Source: DATARR01 sp036376245
Lineage (GTDB): Bacteria; Acidobacteriota; Thermoanaerobaculia; Multivoradales; UBA5704
Assembly: GCA_036376245.1 (NCBI GenBank)
Contig: DASVAS010000014.1
Location: 1 to 64,000 of the forward strand
Direction: 5' to 3'
Length of the DNA: 64,000 bases
Every line of letters starts with the position of its first letter. Position 1 is the first letter of the stretch. A model generated the notes under the pieces. It worked only from the letters and a program-made list of their open reading frames with translations. It did no database searches and was not told the origin of the DNA. Positions 1-9,430 of the stretch are shown piece after piece. The position numbers and the translations under genes are program-made.

Positions 1-42
1 GGGAGGGGTCGGGAGAGGGTCGGGGTGAGGGCCCGGGCCGCC

Positions 43-1080
43 CTACGGCGCCCCCACCCACTTCCCCGTATTCCCCACCTCGAACCCGTCGTTGAACAGC
101 GGCGACGTCCTGACGCAGTCCCCCGTGTAGTTGATCCGCGGCCCCGCCGCCACCATCTGGAAGTCGGTGACCCTCAGCGCCCGCAGGTCGTGCGGCCCCA
201 GCAGGCCGGCCCACTTGTTGACGGTGAAGCGGTCGCTCTGGGCCGTCAGCGCGATGGTGCCGCCGTCCGCCAGCAGGATGCCGTACTTCTGCATCGCCCG
301 CGCCACCACCCGCGCCCCCTCGTTGGGCAGGGTGTGCAGCGGGTAGTCCGCCCGCAGCCGCAGCCGCGCCCCGTAGGGCGGCGCCGTGGCCGGGCCGGAC
401 GTGGCGTTCGTCGAGTGCGTGGCCGGATGGACGTACACCAGCCGGCGCATGCGGCTGTTGGGGAGGATGAAGCGGATGGCGTGGTTGATCTCCCCCGCCT
501 CGACCTCGTCGGCGCTGAAGAGCAGCGGCGCGATGGGGAACCCGGCGGCGTCGGCGCTGGTGCACTGCTCCCCCCGTCCCGCCGGCGGATAGGTGAGCTT
601 CATGTTCCACACCGCCAGACAGCCGCCGTAGAAGGTGTTGGTGCCGTCGATGTTGGCCCGCCACATCTCGAACAGACGGTTGCTGGGCCGGTGGACCACG
701 ATCAGGTGGCAGTCCCCGTCGCCGGCGCACTCGTAGCCGTCCTCCCCCTCGATGGCGCCGCCCGCCGGCACCGGCACCTGGGCGAAGTCGCAGTCGGGGC
801 TGAAGAAGTCGCCCGTGGAGGTGAAGGAGCGGAACGGCGTCCCGGCGTCCGCCTCCAGCACCTCGATGCTGAAGTCGATCTGCATCGCGCCCCCGCCCCA
901 GCCGCCCACGCCGTTCAGCCAGGCGATCACCGCCGCCGACTCCGGATCGACCGGCGCCGCGGAGACGTCCTGGTACCAGGGGGAGTCCGCCGGGAAATAA
1001 GGACCCTGCCCGGCCGGCGGCTGGGCCAGCGCCGGCACCGCCAGGAGCAGGGAGAGACCTGCCCATCTAAGGATAGCCAT
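43..1080 (-). CDS. Secreted protein of unknown function with a C-terminal DGFE-type motif
   Basis: The 345-residue product starts with a signal peptide (hydrophobic stretch around residues 5-18, Ala-x-Ala cleavage region near ALAQPP), so it is exported. The mature part has several Cys pairs (for example DGYECAGDGDC) and a conserved-looking C-terminal half with LPNEGARVVARAMQKYG and LADGG. I do not recognise a catalytic family; a glycan-acting enzyme is possible but unsupported. The last 20 residues carry NDGFEVGNTGKW, close to the DGFESG...W motif inside both RHS proteins of this window. It is divergent from the SpeE-like gene with only 36 bp between start codons, so any promoters must overlap. 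Confidence 0.75.
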   Translation of the reverse strand: MAILRWAGLSLLLAVPALAQPPAGQGPYFPADSPWYQDVSAAPVDPESAAVIAWLNGVGGWGGGAMQIDFSIEVLEADAGTPFRSFTSTGDFFSPDCDFAQVPVPAGGAIEGEDGYECAGDGDCHLIVVHRPSNRLFEMWRANIDGTNTFYGGCLAVWNMKLTYPPAGRGEQCTSADAAGFPIAPLLFSADEVEAGEINHAIRFILPNSRMRRLVYVHPATHSTNATSGPATAPPYGARLRLRADYPLHTLPNEGARVVARAMQKYGILLADGGTIALTAQSDRFTVNKWAGLLGPHDLRALRVTDFQMVAAGPRINYTGDCVRTSPLFNDGFEVGNTGKWVGAP

Positions 1081-1116
1081 GCGGCAATTGTACTAAAGGC
1101 GGGCTACTCTAGGGCC

Positions 1117-1791
1117 ATGAAACCGACCGAAACCCTGGCGCGCGAGACCACACCGGACGGCGAGGAGCTGGCGCTCACCCGCCGGGACCGCGTCTACCTG
1201 CTGAGCATCGGCGGCATGGAGCTGATGACCAGCCGCGCCCACGGCTCGGAGGACGCCCTGGCGCGCCTGGCGTACGAGGCCCTGGGAAACCGCAAGGCGC
1301 CGCGGGTGCTGATCGGCGGCCTGGGCTTCGGCTACACCCTGCGCGCCGCCCTGGACCACCTGCCGCCCGGCGGCCATATCGTGGTCAGCGAGTTCTTCGC
1401 CTCGCTGCTGGAGTGGAACCGCGGCGTCCTGGCCGACCTCGCCGGCCACCCGTTGGAGGACCGGCGGGTCCAGGCCGTCCGCGCGGACATCTGGGACCGC
1501 CTGGACGCGGGCGACCGCTTCGACGTCATCCTCCTCGACGTGGACAACGGTCCCGAGGCCTTCACCCTGCGCGCCAACAACCGCCTCTACACCCCGGCGG
1601 GCCTGGACCGTCTCCGCAACGCCCTGACGCCTGGAGGCGTCCTGGCCGTCTGGTCCGCCCACCCCTCCCCCGACTTCGAGCGCCGCCTCCGCCGCGCCGG
1701 CTTCGACGCCTCCTCCAAGCACGTCTCCGCCCGCACCGGGGTCGGGGGCAAGGGAAGGAAAGACACGATCTTCCTCGCCCGGCGTACTTGA
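1117..1791 (+). CDS. SpeE-like (spermidine synthase fold) methyltransferase-type protein
   Basis: The 224-residue product reads as a Rossmann-fold aminopropyl/methyltransferase. Residues about 66-80 give the nucleotide-binding loop VLIGGLGFGYTL, and FDVILLDVDNGPEAF is the acidic second motif with the D-x-D seen in spermidine-synthase-like proteins. The N-terminal beta domain of true SpeE is short here, so polyamine synthesis is not assured. The ATG at 1117 was chosen because homology-like sequence begins there; the open frame extends further upstream over the opposite-strand gene. The stop lies in a 12-bp direct repeat that recurs beyond the following gene remnant. Confidence 0.75.
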   Translation: MKPTETLARETTPDGEELALTRRDRVYLLSIGGMELMTSRAHGSEDALARLAYEALGNRKAPRVLIGGLGFGYTLRAALDHLPPGGHIVVSEFFASLLEWNRGVLADLAGHPLEDRRVQAVRADIWDRLDAGDRFDVILLDVDNGPEAFTLRANNRLYTPAGLDRLRNALTPGGVLAVWSAHPSPDFERRLRRAGFDASSKHVSARTGVGGKGRKDTIFLARRT

Positions 1792-2224
1792 CGGCTACTG
1801 ATGGACTGGTCAGCTCCATTCGGGCCACCGACAAGTCACTGCCCGCACAATTCCTGGCGCTCCGTCCTTATACCGGGGACCTCCAGGAGAAAGTGCGGAC
1901 GCTGTCCGCACAATCGGCAAACCCGCCAGAAGCATTGGTAGACCATCTCTCCTATAGCCACTTCGAGCTGCTCATCGGCCTGGAGGACGATCTGAAGCGC
2001 AGCTTCTACCAGACCGAAGCCATCCGCGGTCAGTGGTCTGTGCGGGAGCTACGGCGACAGATTGGCTCTCTGCTGTTCGAGCGCACCGGCCTCTCCATCG
2101 ACAAGGCCAGGCTGGCGGAGGTGGTCCGGCAAGGAGCTGAGACCAATATCCCCGCGCTCGCCATCCGTGACCCCTCACCTGACCCAGATCTCCTACGACT
2201 GCCCCAGGCCACCGTACTTGACGG
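1783..2224. repeat. 12-bp direct repeats bracketing the DUF1016 remnant
   Basis: CGTACTTGACGG occurs at 1783-1794 (over the stop of the SpeE-like gene) and again at 2213-2224 where the DUF1016 similarity ends. A degenerate third copy (TTTACTTGATGG) is near 2301. The spacing suggests a short-homology insertion or deletion event. Confidence 0.5.
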
Positions 2225-2291
2225 GCACTTGACGGAGAAGGTTTCCGGCACCTCCACCAGATCCCATTTCTCTTTCTTTTCAGCCACTTAG
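1793..2291 (+). pseudogene. Remnant of a DUF1016 (YhcG-type) nuclease N-terminal domain
   Basis: Translation in the frame ending at 2291 contains DHLSYSHFELLIGLEDDLKR and WSVRELRRQIGSLLFERTGLS, the hallmark helices of the DUF1016 N-terminal domain. No PDDEXK nuclease half follows: after RDPSPDPDLLRLP the sequence loses similarity and stops. There is no in-frame ATG at the 5' end. Intact members are about 340 residues and occur near restriction and defence genes, so this is probably the stump of a lost defence gene. Confidence 0.65.
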
Positions 2292-2301
2292 GCCGCCCAA
2301 T

Positions 2302-2586
2302 TTACTTGATGGGTACTTGATATGCCTCGCCCTCTGAAGGCATCTCCTCATCCCAACGGTCCCAGGGATCCGGTGGCACGGAAGGAACGTTGGCGAGAAC
2401 ACGGTCGAAGGCTTCGCGATCACCCTGTCGGGCCAGGGCTTCCAGGTAGTCCTCCGTCATCAGCGCTGACATCTTCTCCGCCACCGCCGTGCTGACAAGC
2501 TGGTTGATCGAGACCTTCTCCTTCTTGGCGAGGCCCTTGAGCTGCCGGTGGAGTGAGTCCGGAAGACGGATGCTGAGAGTCGCCAT
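2302..2586 (-). CDS. Ribbon-helix-helix antitoxin (HicB/CopG-like) of a PIN toxin pair
   Basis: The protein begins MATLSIRLPDSLHRQLKGLAKKE, the N-terminal beta strand and helix of a ribbon-helix-helix DNA-binding domain, followed by VSINQLVSTAVAEKMSAL. The acidic tail (DPWDRWDEEMPSEGE) is the likely toxin-neutralising segment. The gene directly follows the PIN gene. I chose the ATG at 2586 because GGAGG lies 6 nt upstream inside the end of the toxin gene; a TTG at 2592 overlapping the toxin stop is the alternative. Role: repress the operon and bind the PIN toxin. Confidence 0.85.
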   Translation of the reverse strand: MATLSIRLPDSLHRQLKGLAKKEKVSINQLVSTAVAEKMSALMTEDYLEALARQGDREAFDRVLANVPSVPPDPWDRWDEEMPSEGEAYQVPIK

Positions 2587-2588
2587 GG

Positions 2589-3002
2589 TCAACCTCCGAT
2601 CACATCGAGGAACGCCTTGGGTGTCACGACTTGAATCCCGAAGCGCCCGGCCACCGCGAAGTGCTTATCGTTGAAGGTGACGACATATCCGGCCCGGGAG
2701 GCGACGGCAAGCTCCAGGACCATATCGTCTTTGGGATCGGGCAGGCTCGGCCGCCAGAGGAAGAAGATCTTCTGCCGGTGCGCGACCGAGCAAAGGTACC
2801 GGACAACAGAGAGGACCTCCTTCTCTCCCAGGTCCGTCGCGCGATGCAGCACATCCTCATACTCCAGAACCAACGGTACCGAGACACAGATCTCGAATCG
2901 CCCCTGCCGCAGCAGCGAGACGAGCCGGAACGCCACGCCCTCGCGAGAGCGAAACGCCGACACGAGAACGTTGGTATCCAGCACCACCCGCACAGTGGAC
3001 AT
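2589..3002 (-). CDS. PIN-domain ribonuclease toxin (COG1569-type)
   Basis: The 137-residue product has the PIN core: VVLDTNVLVSAF near residues 6-17 (first Asp), an acidic residue in VLEYEDVL, and DPKDDMVLELAVASRAGYVVTFNDKHF in the C-terminal half, which supplies the remaining metal-binding acids. PIN toxins cut RNA, usually tRNA or mRNA, when released from the antitoxin. The toxin is first in the pair and the antitoxin second, coupled by a few bases. No clear Shine-Dalgarno sequence is visible before the ATG. Confidence 0.88.
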   Translation of the reverse strand: MSTVRVVLDTNVLVSAFRSREGVAFRLVSLLRQGRFEICVSVPLVLEYEDVLHRATDLGEKEVLSVVRYLCSVAHRQKIFFLWRPSLPDPKDDMVLELAVASRAGYVVTFNDKHFAVAGRFGIQVVTPKAFLDVIGG

Positions 3003-3047
3003 GGTAGCACATACGGTATCATGAAGGCTCGACCGCTCCCGCCCTGG

Positions 3048-3126
3048 GCGAAATCTGAAGAGCCCGGTGCTTCAGCGCCGGGCTGCCAGCCGATCCTCTC
3101 CCCTTCTTCGCCCCGAGGGGGCGATG
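3048..3126. repeat. REP-like GC palindrome element, copy R1
   Basis: Starts GCGAAATCTGAAGAGCCCGG, contains the palindromic block CGGTGCTTCAGCGCCGGG and a second block CGCCCCGAGGGGGCG. It is nearly the same as 3943-4020 and related to 3611-3680 and to the elements at 19.6-20.3 kb. Confidence 0.7.
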
Positions 3127-3130
3127 CCTT

Positions 3131-3600
3131 TCAAGGCTCAAACCTGCCCGCCGTGAACCAATGCCGGCGGAAGTACCCGCCCATCCGCTCGAACAGATCC
3201 CCGGCGAGCTTCCCCTGGGCCAAAGCCTCCTGGAACACCATCCACGCCGCGAGCGCATCCTGGCGCAGCCCCCAATTTCTCAGGATCGAATAGCTCTCCG
3301 CCGCAAGCCGTGCCGCGCGGGCCAGCTCTCCTTTCCTGACGAGCACCTGCGCCAGATCGATCGTGACCAGCACCACCTCCTGGCTCAGGTCCCTCGCCCG
3401 GAATTCGTCCCAGAGCTGGACCAGAATGCTCTCCGCTTCGTCGTATTTTCCGAGCCGGTCCGCGATCTTCCCCTCCACCCAATGCAGGCGGAGCTGCGTG
3501 AGGTCGTCCCAGAACTGCTCGAACAGAGGCCGGGCATGTTCCCCGGGCGGATTGCCAACCTGGACTACCAGCAGCGCCGGGGCGGCGAAGGGGGCCCATT
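3131..3600 (-). pseudogene. C-terminal fragment of a TPR-containing transcriptional regulator
   Basis: The frame ending at 3131 encodes about 135 residues of helical repeat: LRLHWVEGKIADRLGKYDEA, LVTIDLAQVLVRKGELARA and QDALAAWMVFQEAL, typical of the TPR tail of a family of HTH-type regulators. The upstream part of the same frame runs straight into REP-like repeat sequence (3611-3680), so the DNA-binding half is missing. I read it as a decayed gene, not a functional small protein. Confidence 0.55.
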
Positions 3601-3610
3601 CCCCACCTGA

Positions 3611-3680
3611 GCGAAATCCGCTGAGTTTGTCCGCCCCGCGGGGGCAAAGGCATAAAGCCTGGCGCTTCAGCGCCAGGAAC
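3611..3680. repeat. REP-like GC palindrome element, copy R2
   Basis: Contains GCGAAATCCGCTGAG, then CGCCCCGCGGGGGC, then CCTGGCGCTTCAGCGCCAGG. The palindromes are the same as in R1 and R3 but their order is swapped. The stretch 3681-3942 holds only further GC-rich sequence without a credible gene. Confidence 0.6.
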
Positions 3681-3942
3681 AGCGACCCCTCCCGCCCCAG
3701 AGTCCCGAAGGGACGCAGGCACGGCACGCCGCTTCCACCGCCGGAATCACCACCGGCCCAACGGGCCGGGAGACCTCAGCCCAGGGCATCCGAGGCCGAA
3801 GGCCGATGCCCTGGGTAAGAAAGTCCCCGTACCTTCCCCGGCGGCCTGAAGGGCCGCGAGAATCCCCCCGGGATCGGCCGGCTTCGGCTCAGCCGGGGTT
3901 CTCGCGCCTCCCTCGCTCCCCAGGAGACCCACGCCCTGAAAG

Positions 3943-4020
3943 GCGAAATCTGAACAGCCCGGTGCTTCAGCGCCGGGTTGGCAGACGGTCTCCTCCCCTC
4001 TTCGCCCCGAGGGGGCGATG
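3943..4020. repeat. REP-like GC palindrome element, copy R3
   Basis: Near-duplicate of R1 (3048-3126): GCGAAATCTGAACAGCCCGG, the CAGCGCCGGG half-palindrome and CGCCCCGAGGGGGCGATG in the same order and spacing. It lies about 185 bp upstream of the helicase start codon. Confidence 0.7.
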
Positions 4021-4205
4021 GTTCAGGTCTTGGGACCAGGAGATGGGGACCATTCTTGCCAGCAGCCTGTTCAGCTATTATTGGGCTCCTCGAATCACGC
4101 TCCCAGCAGGTCCCAGCGCGACCCAAGACGAGGGGCTGGATTCAGAAGCCCAGGGATGCGGCGGCAACCTCTGGGCATTTGAGTTCTCAGGAGTTCGTGC
4201 GCCCG

Positions 4206-7200
4206 ATGAGCAAGCTCGAAGAAATCCAGCCCAACGCCTCGATCCGCGGCATCCTTCCCGATGCCTTGGTGAACGTCGTGAGCGTGCATTGGCACGGTTC
4301 GGAGGCCCTTGAGCTGACCTACAAGGATGCAGCCGGCAAGCTCGGCAGCGAGCTCCTATACCGTCACGACGAGCCGCGGATCGAGATCGCCGAGAAGGGA
4401 CGCCCGTGGAGCTTCGACGGCGACGGCGCTCTCTTTCGTCTCGTCTCCGAGGCACAGCGCATCCGCCTGGCTCATCTGTTCGATCCCGTGCTGGCGGTCC
4501 ATACCTCCGTGGTCGAGCCCCTCCCCCACCAGATCACCGCGGTCTACGAAGCCATGCTGCCGCGGCAACCCCTGCGTTTCCTGCTCGCCGACGATCCAGG
4601 CGCCGGCAAGACCATCATGGCCGGTCTGCTCATCAAGGAGCTGATCGCGCGCGGCGACCTACAGCGCTGCCTCATCGTATGCCCGGGGAGCCTCGCCGAG
4701 CAGTGGCAGGACGAGCTCTACCGCCGCTTCCACCTGCCGTTCGAGATCCTCACTAACGACAAGCTCGAAGCCGCCCGCACCGGCAACTGGTTCCTCGAAG
4801 CCAACCTCGTCATCGCCCGCCTCGACAAGCTCTCGCGCAACGAGGACGTGCAGCAGAAGCTCCAGGCGCCGGATTGCCGGTGGGATCTCGTGGTCTGCGA
4901 CGAGGCGCACAAGATGTCGGCCACAGTTTTCGGAGGCGAGGCCAAGTTCACCAAGCGCTACCGGCTCGGACAGCTTCTCTCGGGCCTCACCCGGCACTTC
5001 CTCCTCATGTCGGCGACGCCTCACAACGGCAAGGAAGAGGACTTCCAGCTCTTCATGGCCCTGCTCGACGGCGACCGCTTCGAGGGCCGCTTCCGCGACG
5101 GCGTTCACGTCGCCGATGTGTCCGATCTGATGCGCCGGATGGTAAAGGAGAGCCTCCTCAAGTTCGACGGCACACCACTCTTCCCCGAGCGCATCGCCTA
5201 TACGGTGCCCTACAAGCTCTCGCAGGCCGAGGCGCACCTGTACAAGGCCGTCACCGACTACGTGCGCGAGGAGTTCAACCGCGCCGACGCGCTCCAGAAC
5301 GACAAGCGCGCCGGCACGGTGGGCTTTGCTCTCACCATCCTTCAGCGGCGCCTCGCCTCTTCGCCCGAGGCGATCCACCAGTCCCTGCGCCGCCGCCGTG
5401 AACGGCTGGAAAGTCGCCTCCGCGAGCTTGAAGTCCTCCAGCGCGGCGGCCGGGCAACGGAGGTAGCGTTCACCGTCCCGGTCCTCGACGCCGACGATGT
5501 CGAGGACCTCGAAGAGGCGCCGGACAACGAAGTCGAGGCCGCGGAGGAGGAGATCCTCGATCAGGCGACCGCGGCGCGCTCCATCGCCGAGCTCAAGATC
5601 GAAATCGGCACGCTTAAAGAGCTGGAAGGCCTCGCCCTCGCCGTCTGTCGCAGCGGCATGGATACCAAGTGGCGCGAGCTCGCCGGTTTGCTCGGGGAGA
5701 TCTTCACGAGCGCTGCCCGGCTCGCCGATGCCGACGTCGTGGCGGAGCAGGCCGTTCCGCACGGTGCCGGGCCGATCCCCCGGCCCATCCCCTCGCCGCG
5801 CCAGAAGCTCGTCCTCTTCACCGAGCACCGGGACACCCTGAACTACCTCGAGAGCCGAATCACGACGCTGCTCGGCCGCAAAGAAGCTGTTGTCACGATC
5901 CACGGCGGCATGGGCCGCGAGGAGCGCATGGCGGCGCAGGAATCCTTCCGGCACGATCCCGAGGTGCAGGTGCTGCTGGCTACCGACGCCGCGGGCGAGG
6001 GCATCAACCTCCAGCGCGCTCACCTGATGGTCAACTACGACCTGCCTTGGAACCCCAACCGCCTGGAGCAGCGCTTCGGCCGCATCCATCGCATCGGGCA
6101 GACCGAGGTTTGCCACCTGTGGAACCTCGTCGCCGAGGAGACCCGCGAGGGCGACGTCTACCGCAAGCTGCTCGACAAGCTGGAAGAGGCCCGCGCGGCA
6201 CTCGGCGGGCAGGTGTTCGACGTGCTCGGCAAGCTCCAGTTCGAAGGCAAGCCCCTTCGCGACCTGCTCATCGAAGCGATCCGCTACGGCGACAGGCCCG
6301 AGGTCCGAGCCCACCTCTCCACTGTGGTCGAACAGGCGCTCAACCGCGAGCAGATCCAGAACCTGCTCGAAGACCATGCCCTCGCCCACGATGCCATGGA
6401 CTCCAGCCGGGTCCAGCGCATCCGCGAAGACATGGAGCGTTCCGACGCTCGCCGCCTCCAGCCACACTACATCGAGTCGTTCTTTCTCGAAGCCTTTCAG
6501 TCCCTGGGCGGCACTTCCCGGCAACGGGAGCCGCGCCGCTACGAAATCACGCACGTTCCGGCCCTGGTGCGCAACCGCGACCGCCTGATCGGTATCGGCG
6601 AGCCTGTCCTTCCACGGTATGAGCGCATCGCCTTTGAGAAATCACTCGTGGCGCCGCAGGGCCAGCCGCTGGCCGCCTTCGTCTGCCCGGGACACCCGCT
6701 GCTCGATGCTGTGATCGATCTCACCCTGGATCGTCACCGTGACCTGCTGAAGCGCGGCACGGTTCTGGTGGACGAGCGCGACCTGGGCATGCAGCCGCGC
6801 GTGCTCTTCTATCTCGAACACGCGCTCCAGGATGCCAGCCTCACCAGAACAGGAGAGCGCCGCATCATCTCGAAACGTATGCTCTACGTCGAGCTGGAAC
6901 CCGACGGCACCACGCGCCACGTCCACTATGCGCCCTACCTCGACTACCGGCCGCTGGCAGAAGACGAACCGGGAGTGGACGCCATCCTCGGCCGGCCAGA
7001 GTGCGCCTGGATCAACCGCGAGCTCGAATCCAAGGCGCAGGGCTACGCAATCGCACGGGTGGTGCCGGAGCATCTCAAAGAGGTACGGGACAACAGGCTC
7101 AAGCTCATCGCCAAGACCGAGGCAGCGGTGAAGGATCGCCTCACCAAGGAGATCACCTATTGGGACTACCGCGCCGAACAACTCAAGCTTCAAGAACTGG

Positions 7201-7790
7201 CCGGCAAGCCCAACGCCAGGCTCAACTCCGGCGAAGCCCGCAAGCGTGCCGACAACCTGCAGGCACGGCTGCACAAGCGACTGGAAGACCTGAAGCTTGA
7301 ATCGCAGATCTCACCGCTGCCGCCCGTCGTGCTCGGCGGCCTGCTGGTGGTTCCCGCCGGGCTCCTCGCCGCCATGACCGGGCGTCTCCCAAAATCGACC
7401 GCTCCCGTAGACACGCAGGTCAGCGCCGCCCGCGCCCGCGCGGTCGTCATGGAGATCGAACGCCATCTGGGCTTCGTACCGACCGACCGGGAGATCGAGA
7501 AGCTCGGCTATGACATCGAGAGCCGCGTCCCCGGCACCGGCAAGCTGCGCTTCCTCGAGGTCAAGGGGCGTGCGACCGGCGCGGATACCATCACCGTGAC
7601 ACGCAACGAGATCCTCTATTCGCTCAACAAGCCGGACGACTTCATCCTCGCCATCGTCGAATTCCTCGATGAGCACACCCACCGTGCTCATTACCTGCGC
7701 CGCCCCTTCCAGCGTGAACCCGACTTTGGGGTGACGAGCGTGAACTACGACTTCGCCGAGCTCCTGAAGCGGGCGGGAAGACCTTCGTGA
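4206..7790 (+). CDS. SNF2/HepA-type helicase-translocase with C-terminal DUF3883
   Basis: The 1194-residue protein has both helicase lobes. Motif I is DDPGAGKT (about residues 129-136), the DEAH box is CDEAHKMSA (about 232), motif III is SATPHNG, and motifs V-VI are GEGINLQRAH and EQRFGRIHRIGQ (about 597-632). A helical region follows, and the last 100 residues match DUF3883 (LEVKGRA, NEILYSLN, FILAIVEF), a domain with a possible nuclease-like K-x-K centre common in phage-defence proteins. The ATG at 4206 follows AGGAG by 12 nt; the open frame extends upstream through repeat DNA and was not used. It overlaps the next gene by GTGA, so it heads the defence cluster. It resembles DISARM DrmD-like helicases in type, but other DISARM genes are absent. 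Confidence 0.9.
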   Translation: MSKLEEIQPNASIRGILPDALVNVVSVHWHGSEALELTYKDAAGKLGSELLYRHDEPRIEIAEKGRPWSFDGDGALFRLVSEAQRIRLAHLFDPVLAVHTSVVEPLPHQITAVYEAMLPRQPLRFLLADDPGAGKTIMAGLLIKELIARGDLQRCLIVCPGSLAEQWQDELYRRFHLPFEILTNDKLEAARTGNWFLEANLVIARLDKLSRNEDVQQKLQAPDCRWDLVVCDEAHKMSATVFGGEAKFTKRYRLGQLLSGLTRHFLLMSATPHNGKEEDFQLFMALLDGDRFEGRFRDGVHVADVSDLMRRMVKESLLKFDGTPLFPERIAYTVPYKLSQAEAHLYKAVTDYVREEFNRADALQNDKRAGTVGFALTILQRRLASSPEAIHQSLRRRRERLESRLRELEVLQRGGRATEVAFTVPVLDADDVEDLEEAPDNEVEAAEEEILDQATAARSIAELKIEIGTLKELEGLALAVCRSGMDTKWRELAGLLGEIFTSAARLADADVVAEQAVPHGAGPIPRPIPSPRQKLVLFTEHRDTLNYLESRITTLLGRKEAVVTIHGGMGREERMAAQESFRHDPEVQVLLATDAAGEGINLQRAHLMVNYDLPWNPNRLEQRFGRIHRIGQTEVCHLWNLVAEETREGDVYRKLLDKLEEARAALGGQVFDVLGKLQFEGKPLRDLLIEAIRYGDRPEVRAHLSTVVEQALNREQIQNLLEDHALAHDAMDSSRVQRIREDMERSDARRLQPHYIESFFLEAFQSLGGTSRQREPRRYEITHVPALVRNRDRLIGIGEPVLPRYERIAFEKSLVAPQGQPLAAFVCPGHPLLDAVIDLTLDRHRDLLKRGTVLVDERDLGMQPRVLFYLEHALQDASLTRTGERRIISKRMLYVELEPDGTTRHVHYAPYLDYRPLAEDEPGVDAILGRPECAWINRELESKAQGYAIARVVPEHLKEVRDNRLKLIAKTEAAVKDRLTKEITYWDYRAEQLKLQELAGKPNARLNSGEARKRADNLQARLHKRLEDLKLESQISPLPPVVLGGLLVVPAGLLAAMTGRLPKSTAPVDTQVSAARARAVVMEIERHLGFVPTDREIEKLGYDIESRVPGTGKLRFLEVKGRATGADTITVTRNEILYSLNKPDDFILAIVEFLDEHTHRAHYLRRPFQREPDFGVTSVNYDFAELLKRAGRPS

Positions 7791-9430
7791 CGACATCCAG
7801 AGAATTTGCGGCCCTCCTCGCCGCGCCCGAGGGCTCACGGCTGGAGTTCAAGGCAGCCACGCGAAAATACGACTTCGAGGAGCTCGTGCGTTACTGCGTG
7901 GCGCTTGCCAACGAAGGAGGCGGCAAGATCATTCTTGGCGTTAGCGACAAGCGACCACGCCGCGTGATCGGGTCGCAAGCTTTCGACGATCTCGGCCGAA
8001 CGGAGGCCGGGCTGTTCGAAAGGCTTCATCACCGGCTTCCTATCGAGGAATACTGGCACGAAGGGAAACGCGTCCTGATCGTTCATGTTCCTGGCCGTCT
8101 GCCGGGCGCCGCCTGGCAGTACCGGGGATCGTTCTGGATGAGAGCCGGCGAGGCTCTCGTTCCAATGACCGACGAACAACTCCGCCGAATCCATGACGAG
8201 ACCGGACCCGACTTCTCTGCCGAGATCTGTCCAGGAGCCACAACCGCCGACCTGGACACCGCCGCAATCGAGCTCTTCCGCGCGCTATGGCAGAGGAAAG
8301 CCCCTCAGCAAGACATCAAGAAGCGGCCGGTGGCTCGGCTTCTAGCTGACGCCGAGCTTATTGGATCTGAGGGAGTCACCTACGCTGCCCTCATCTTGCT
8401 CGGCACCCGCACGGCTCTCGGCCGGCACCTCGGACAAGGTGAGATCATTTTTGAATACCGCTCCAACGATGCTCCGGGTCCCGCCGCGGATCGTAGAGAG
8501 TTCAGGCAGGGATTCCTCCCTGTGCTGGAGGGTCTATGGGATCTCATCAACCTGCGAAACGAGCGCCAGCACTTCCAGCAAGGCCTTTTCGTCTGGGACG
8601 TCCTCACGTTCGATGAGCGCGCCGTTCGCGAAGCCATCCTGAATGCGGTCAGCCATCGCGACTACCGAAGCGGCGCGTCGGTCTTCGTTCGCCAGTACCC
8701 CCAACGCATTGAAATTGTGAGTCCGGGAGGGTTCCCCGCAGGGATTACCCCCGAGAATGTCCTCTGGCAACAGAACCCACGCAATCGCAGAGTCGCGGAA
8801 GCCTTGAGCAAGTGCGGACTGGTGGAACGGGCAGGTCAAGGATTTGACTTGATCTATCGCCAATCCATCCGCCAGGGCAAGCGGCTGCCCGATCTCTCGC
8901 GCACGGATGACCATTCCGTCTGGCTCACGTTGCATGGCGAGATTCAAGATCCTGAGTTTCTGCGTTTCCTCGAGAAGGTAGGCCAGGAAAGAATGTCCTC
9001 CTACAGCACTGAGGATTTTCTCGTCATCGACCTGGTCCATCGGGAACAGCCCATACCCGAGCTCCTGAAGTCGCGTCTCCCCCTCCTCTTAGAGCAGGGC
9101 GTAATCGAACGCGTCGGCCGGGGCCGCGGCGTGCGGCACATCCTCTCCCGGCGCTTCTATCGATTCCTGGGCAAGAGCGGAGTGTACACGCGCAGGCGAG
9201 GACTCGACCGGGAGACGAATAAGGCTCTCTTGCTGAAGCACATCGAGGACAACCGTGCCGTCGGAGCCAGGATGGAAGAGCTACGCCAGGTGCTGCCAGC
9301 CCTCTCTCGCAGTCAGATCCAGGTCTTCCTCCGCGAGCTCAGAAAGCAGGGGCAGATCCATGTCCATGGCGCTACCAGAGCCGCGCTCTGGTACCCTGGA
9401 CCGCAGGCCGAGGATTGCAACCATGACTAG
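7787..9430 (+). CDS. AlbA_2 (Schlafen AAA_4) and HATPase_c_4 domain protein
   Basis: The 547-residue protein starts with the AlbA_2 domain (EGSRLEFKAA, LVRYCVALANEGGGKIILGVSD), a divergent nucleic-acid-binding or NTPase module. Around residues 275-320 is the GHKL-type part: DERAVREAILNAVSHRDY and RIEIVSPGGFP. The C-terminal 120 residues look like winged helices (LLEQGVIERVGRGRGVRHIL, ALSRSQIQVFLRELRKQGQI). Such proteins act as regulators or effectors beside restriction-like systems. The GTG start at 7787 overlaps the helicase stop (GTGA), implying translational coupling. The 3' end lies inside an inverted repeat. Confidence 0.85.
   Translation: MTTSREFAALLAAPEGSRLEFKAATRKYDFEELVRYCVALANEGGGKIILGVSDKRPRRVIGSQAFDDLGRTEAGLFERLHHRLPIEEYWHEGKRVLIVHVPGRLPGAAWQYRGSFWMRAGEALVPMTDEQLRRIHDETGPDFSAEICPGATTADLDTAAIELFRALWQRKAPQQDIKKRPVARLLADAELIGSEGVTYAALILLGTRTALGRHLGQGEIIFEYRSNDAPGPAADRREFRQGFLPVLEGLWDLINLRNERQHFQQGLFVWDVLTFDERAVREAILNAVSHRDYRSGASVFVRQYPQRIEIVSPGGFPAGITPENVLWQQNPRNRRVAEALSKCGLVERAGQGFDLIYRQSIRQGKRLPDLSRTDDHSVWLTLHGEIQDPEFLRFLEKVGQERMSSYSTEDFLVIDLVHREQPIPELLKSRLPLLLEQGVIERVGRGRGVRHILSRRFYRFLGKSGVYTRRRGLDRETNKALLLKHIEDNRAVGARMEELRQVLPALSRSQIQVFLRELRKQGQIHVHGATRAALWYPGPQAEDCNHD

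Noticed and set aside
25..1116. Long + strand frame covering the first gene
   Set aside because: Arg/Pro/Val-rich shadow of the opposite-strand secreted protein; only the part from 1117 reads as a real protein.
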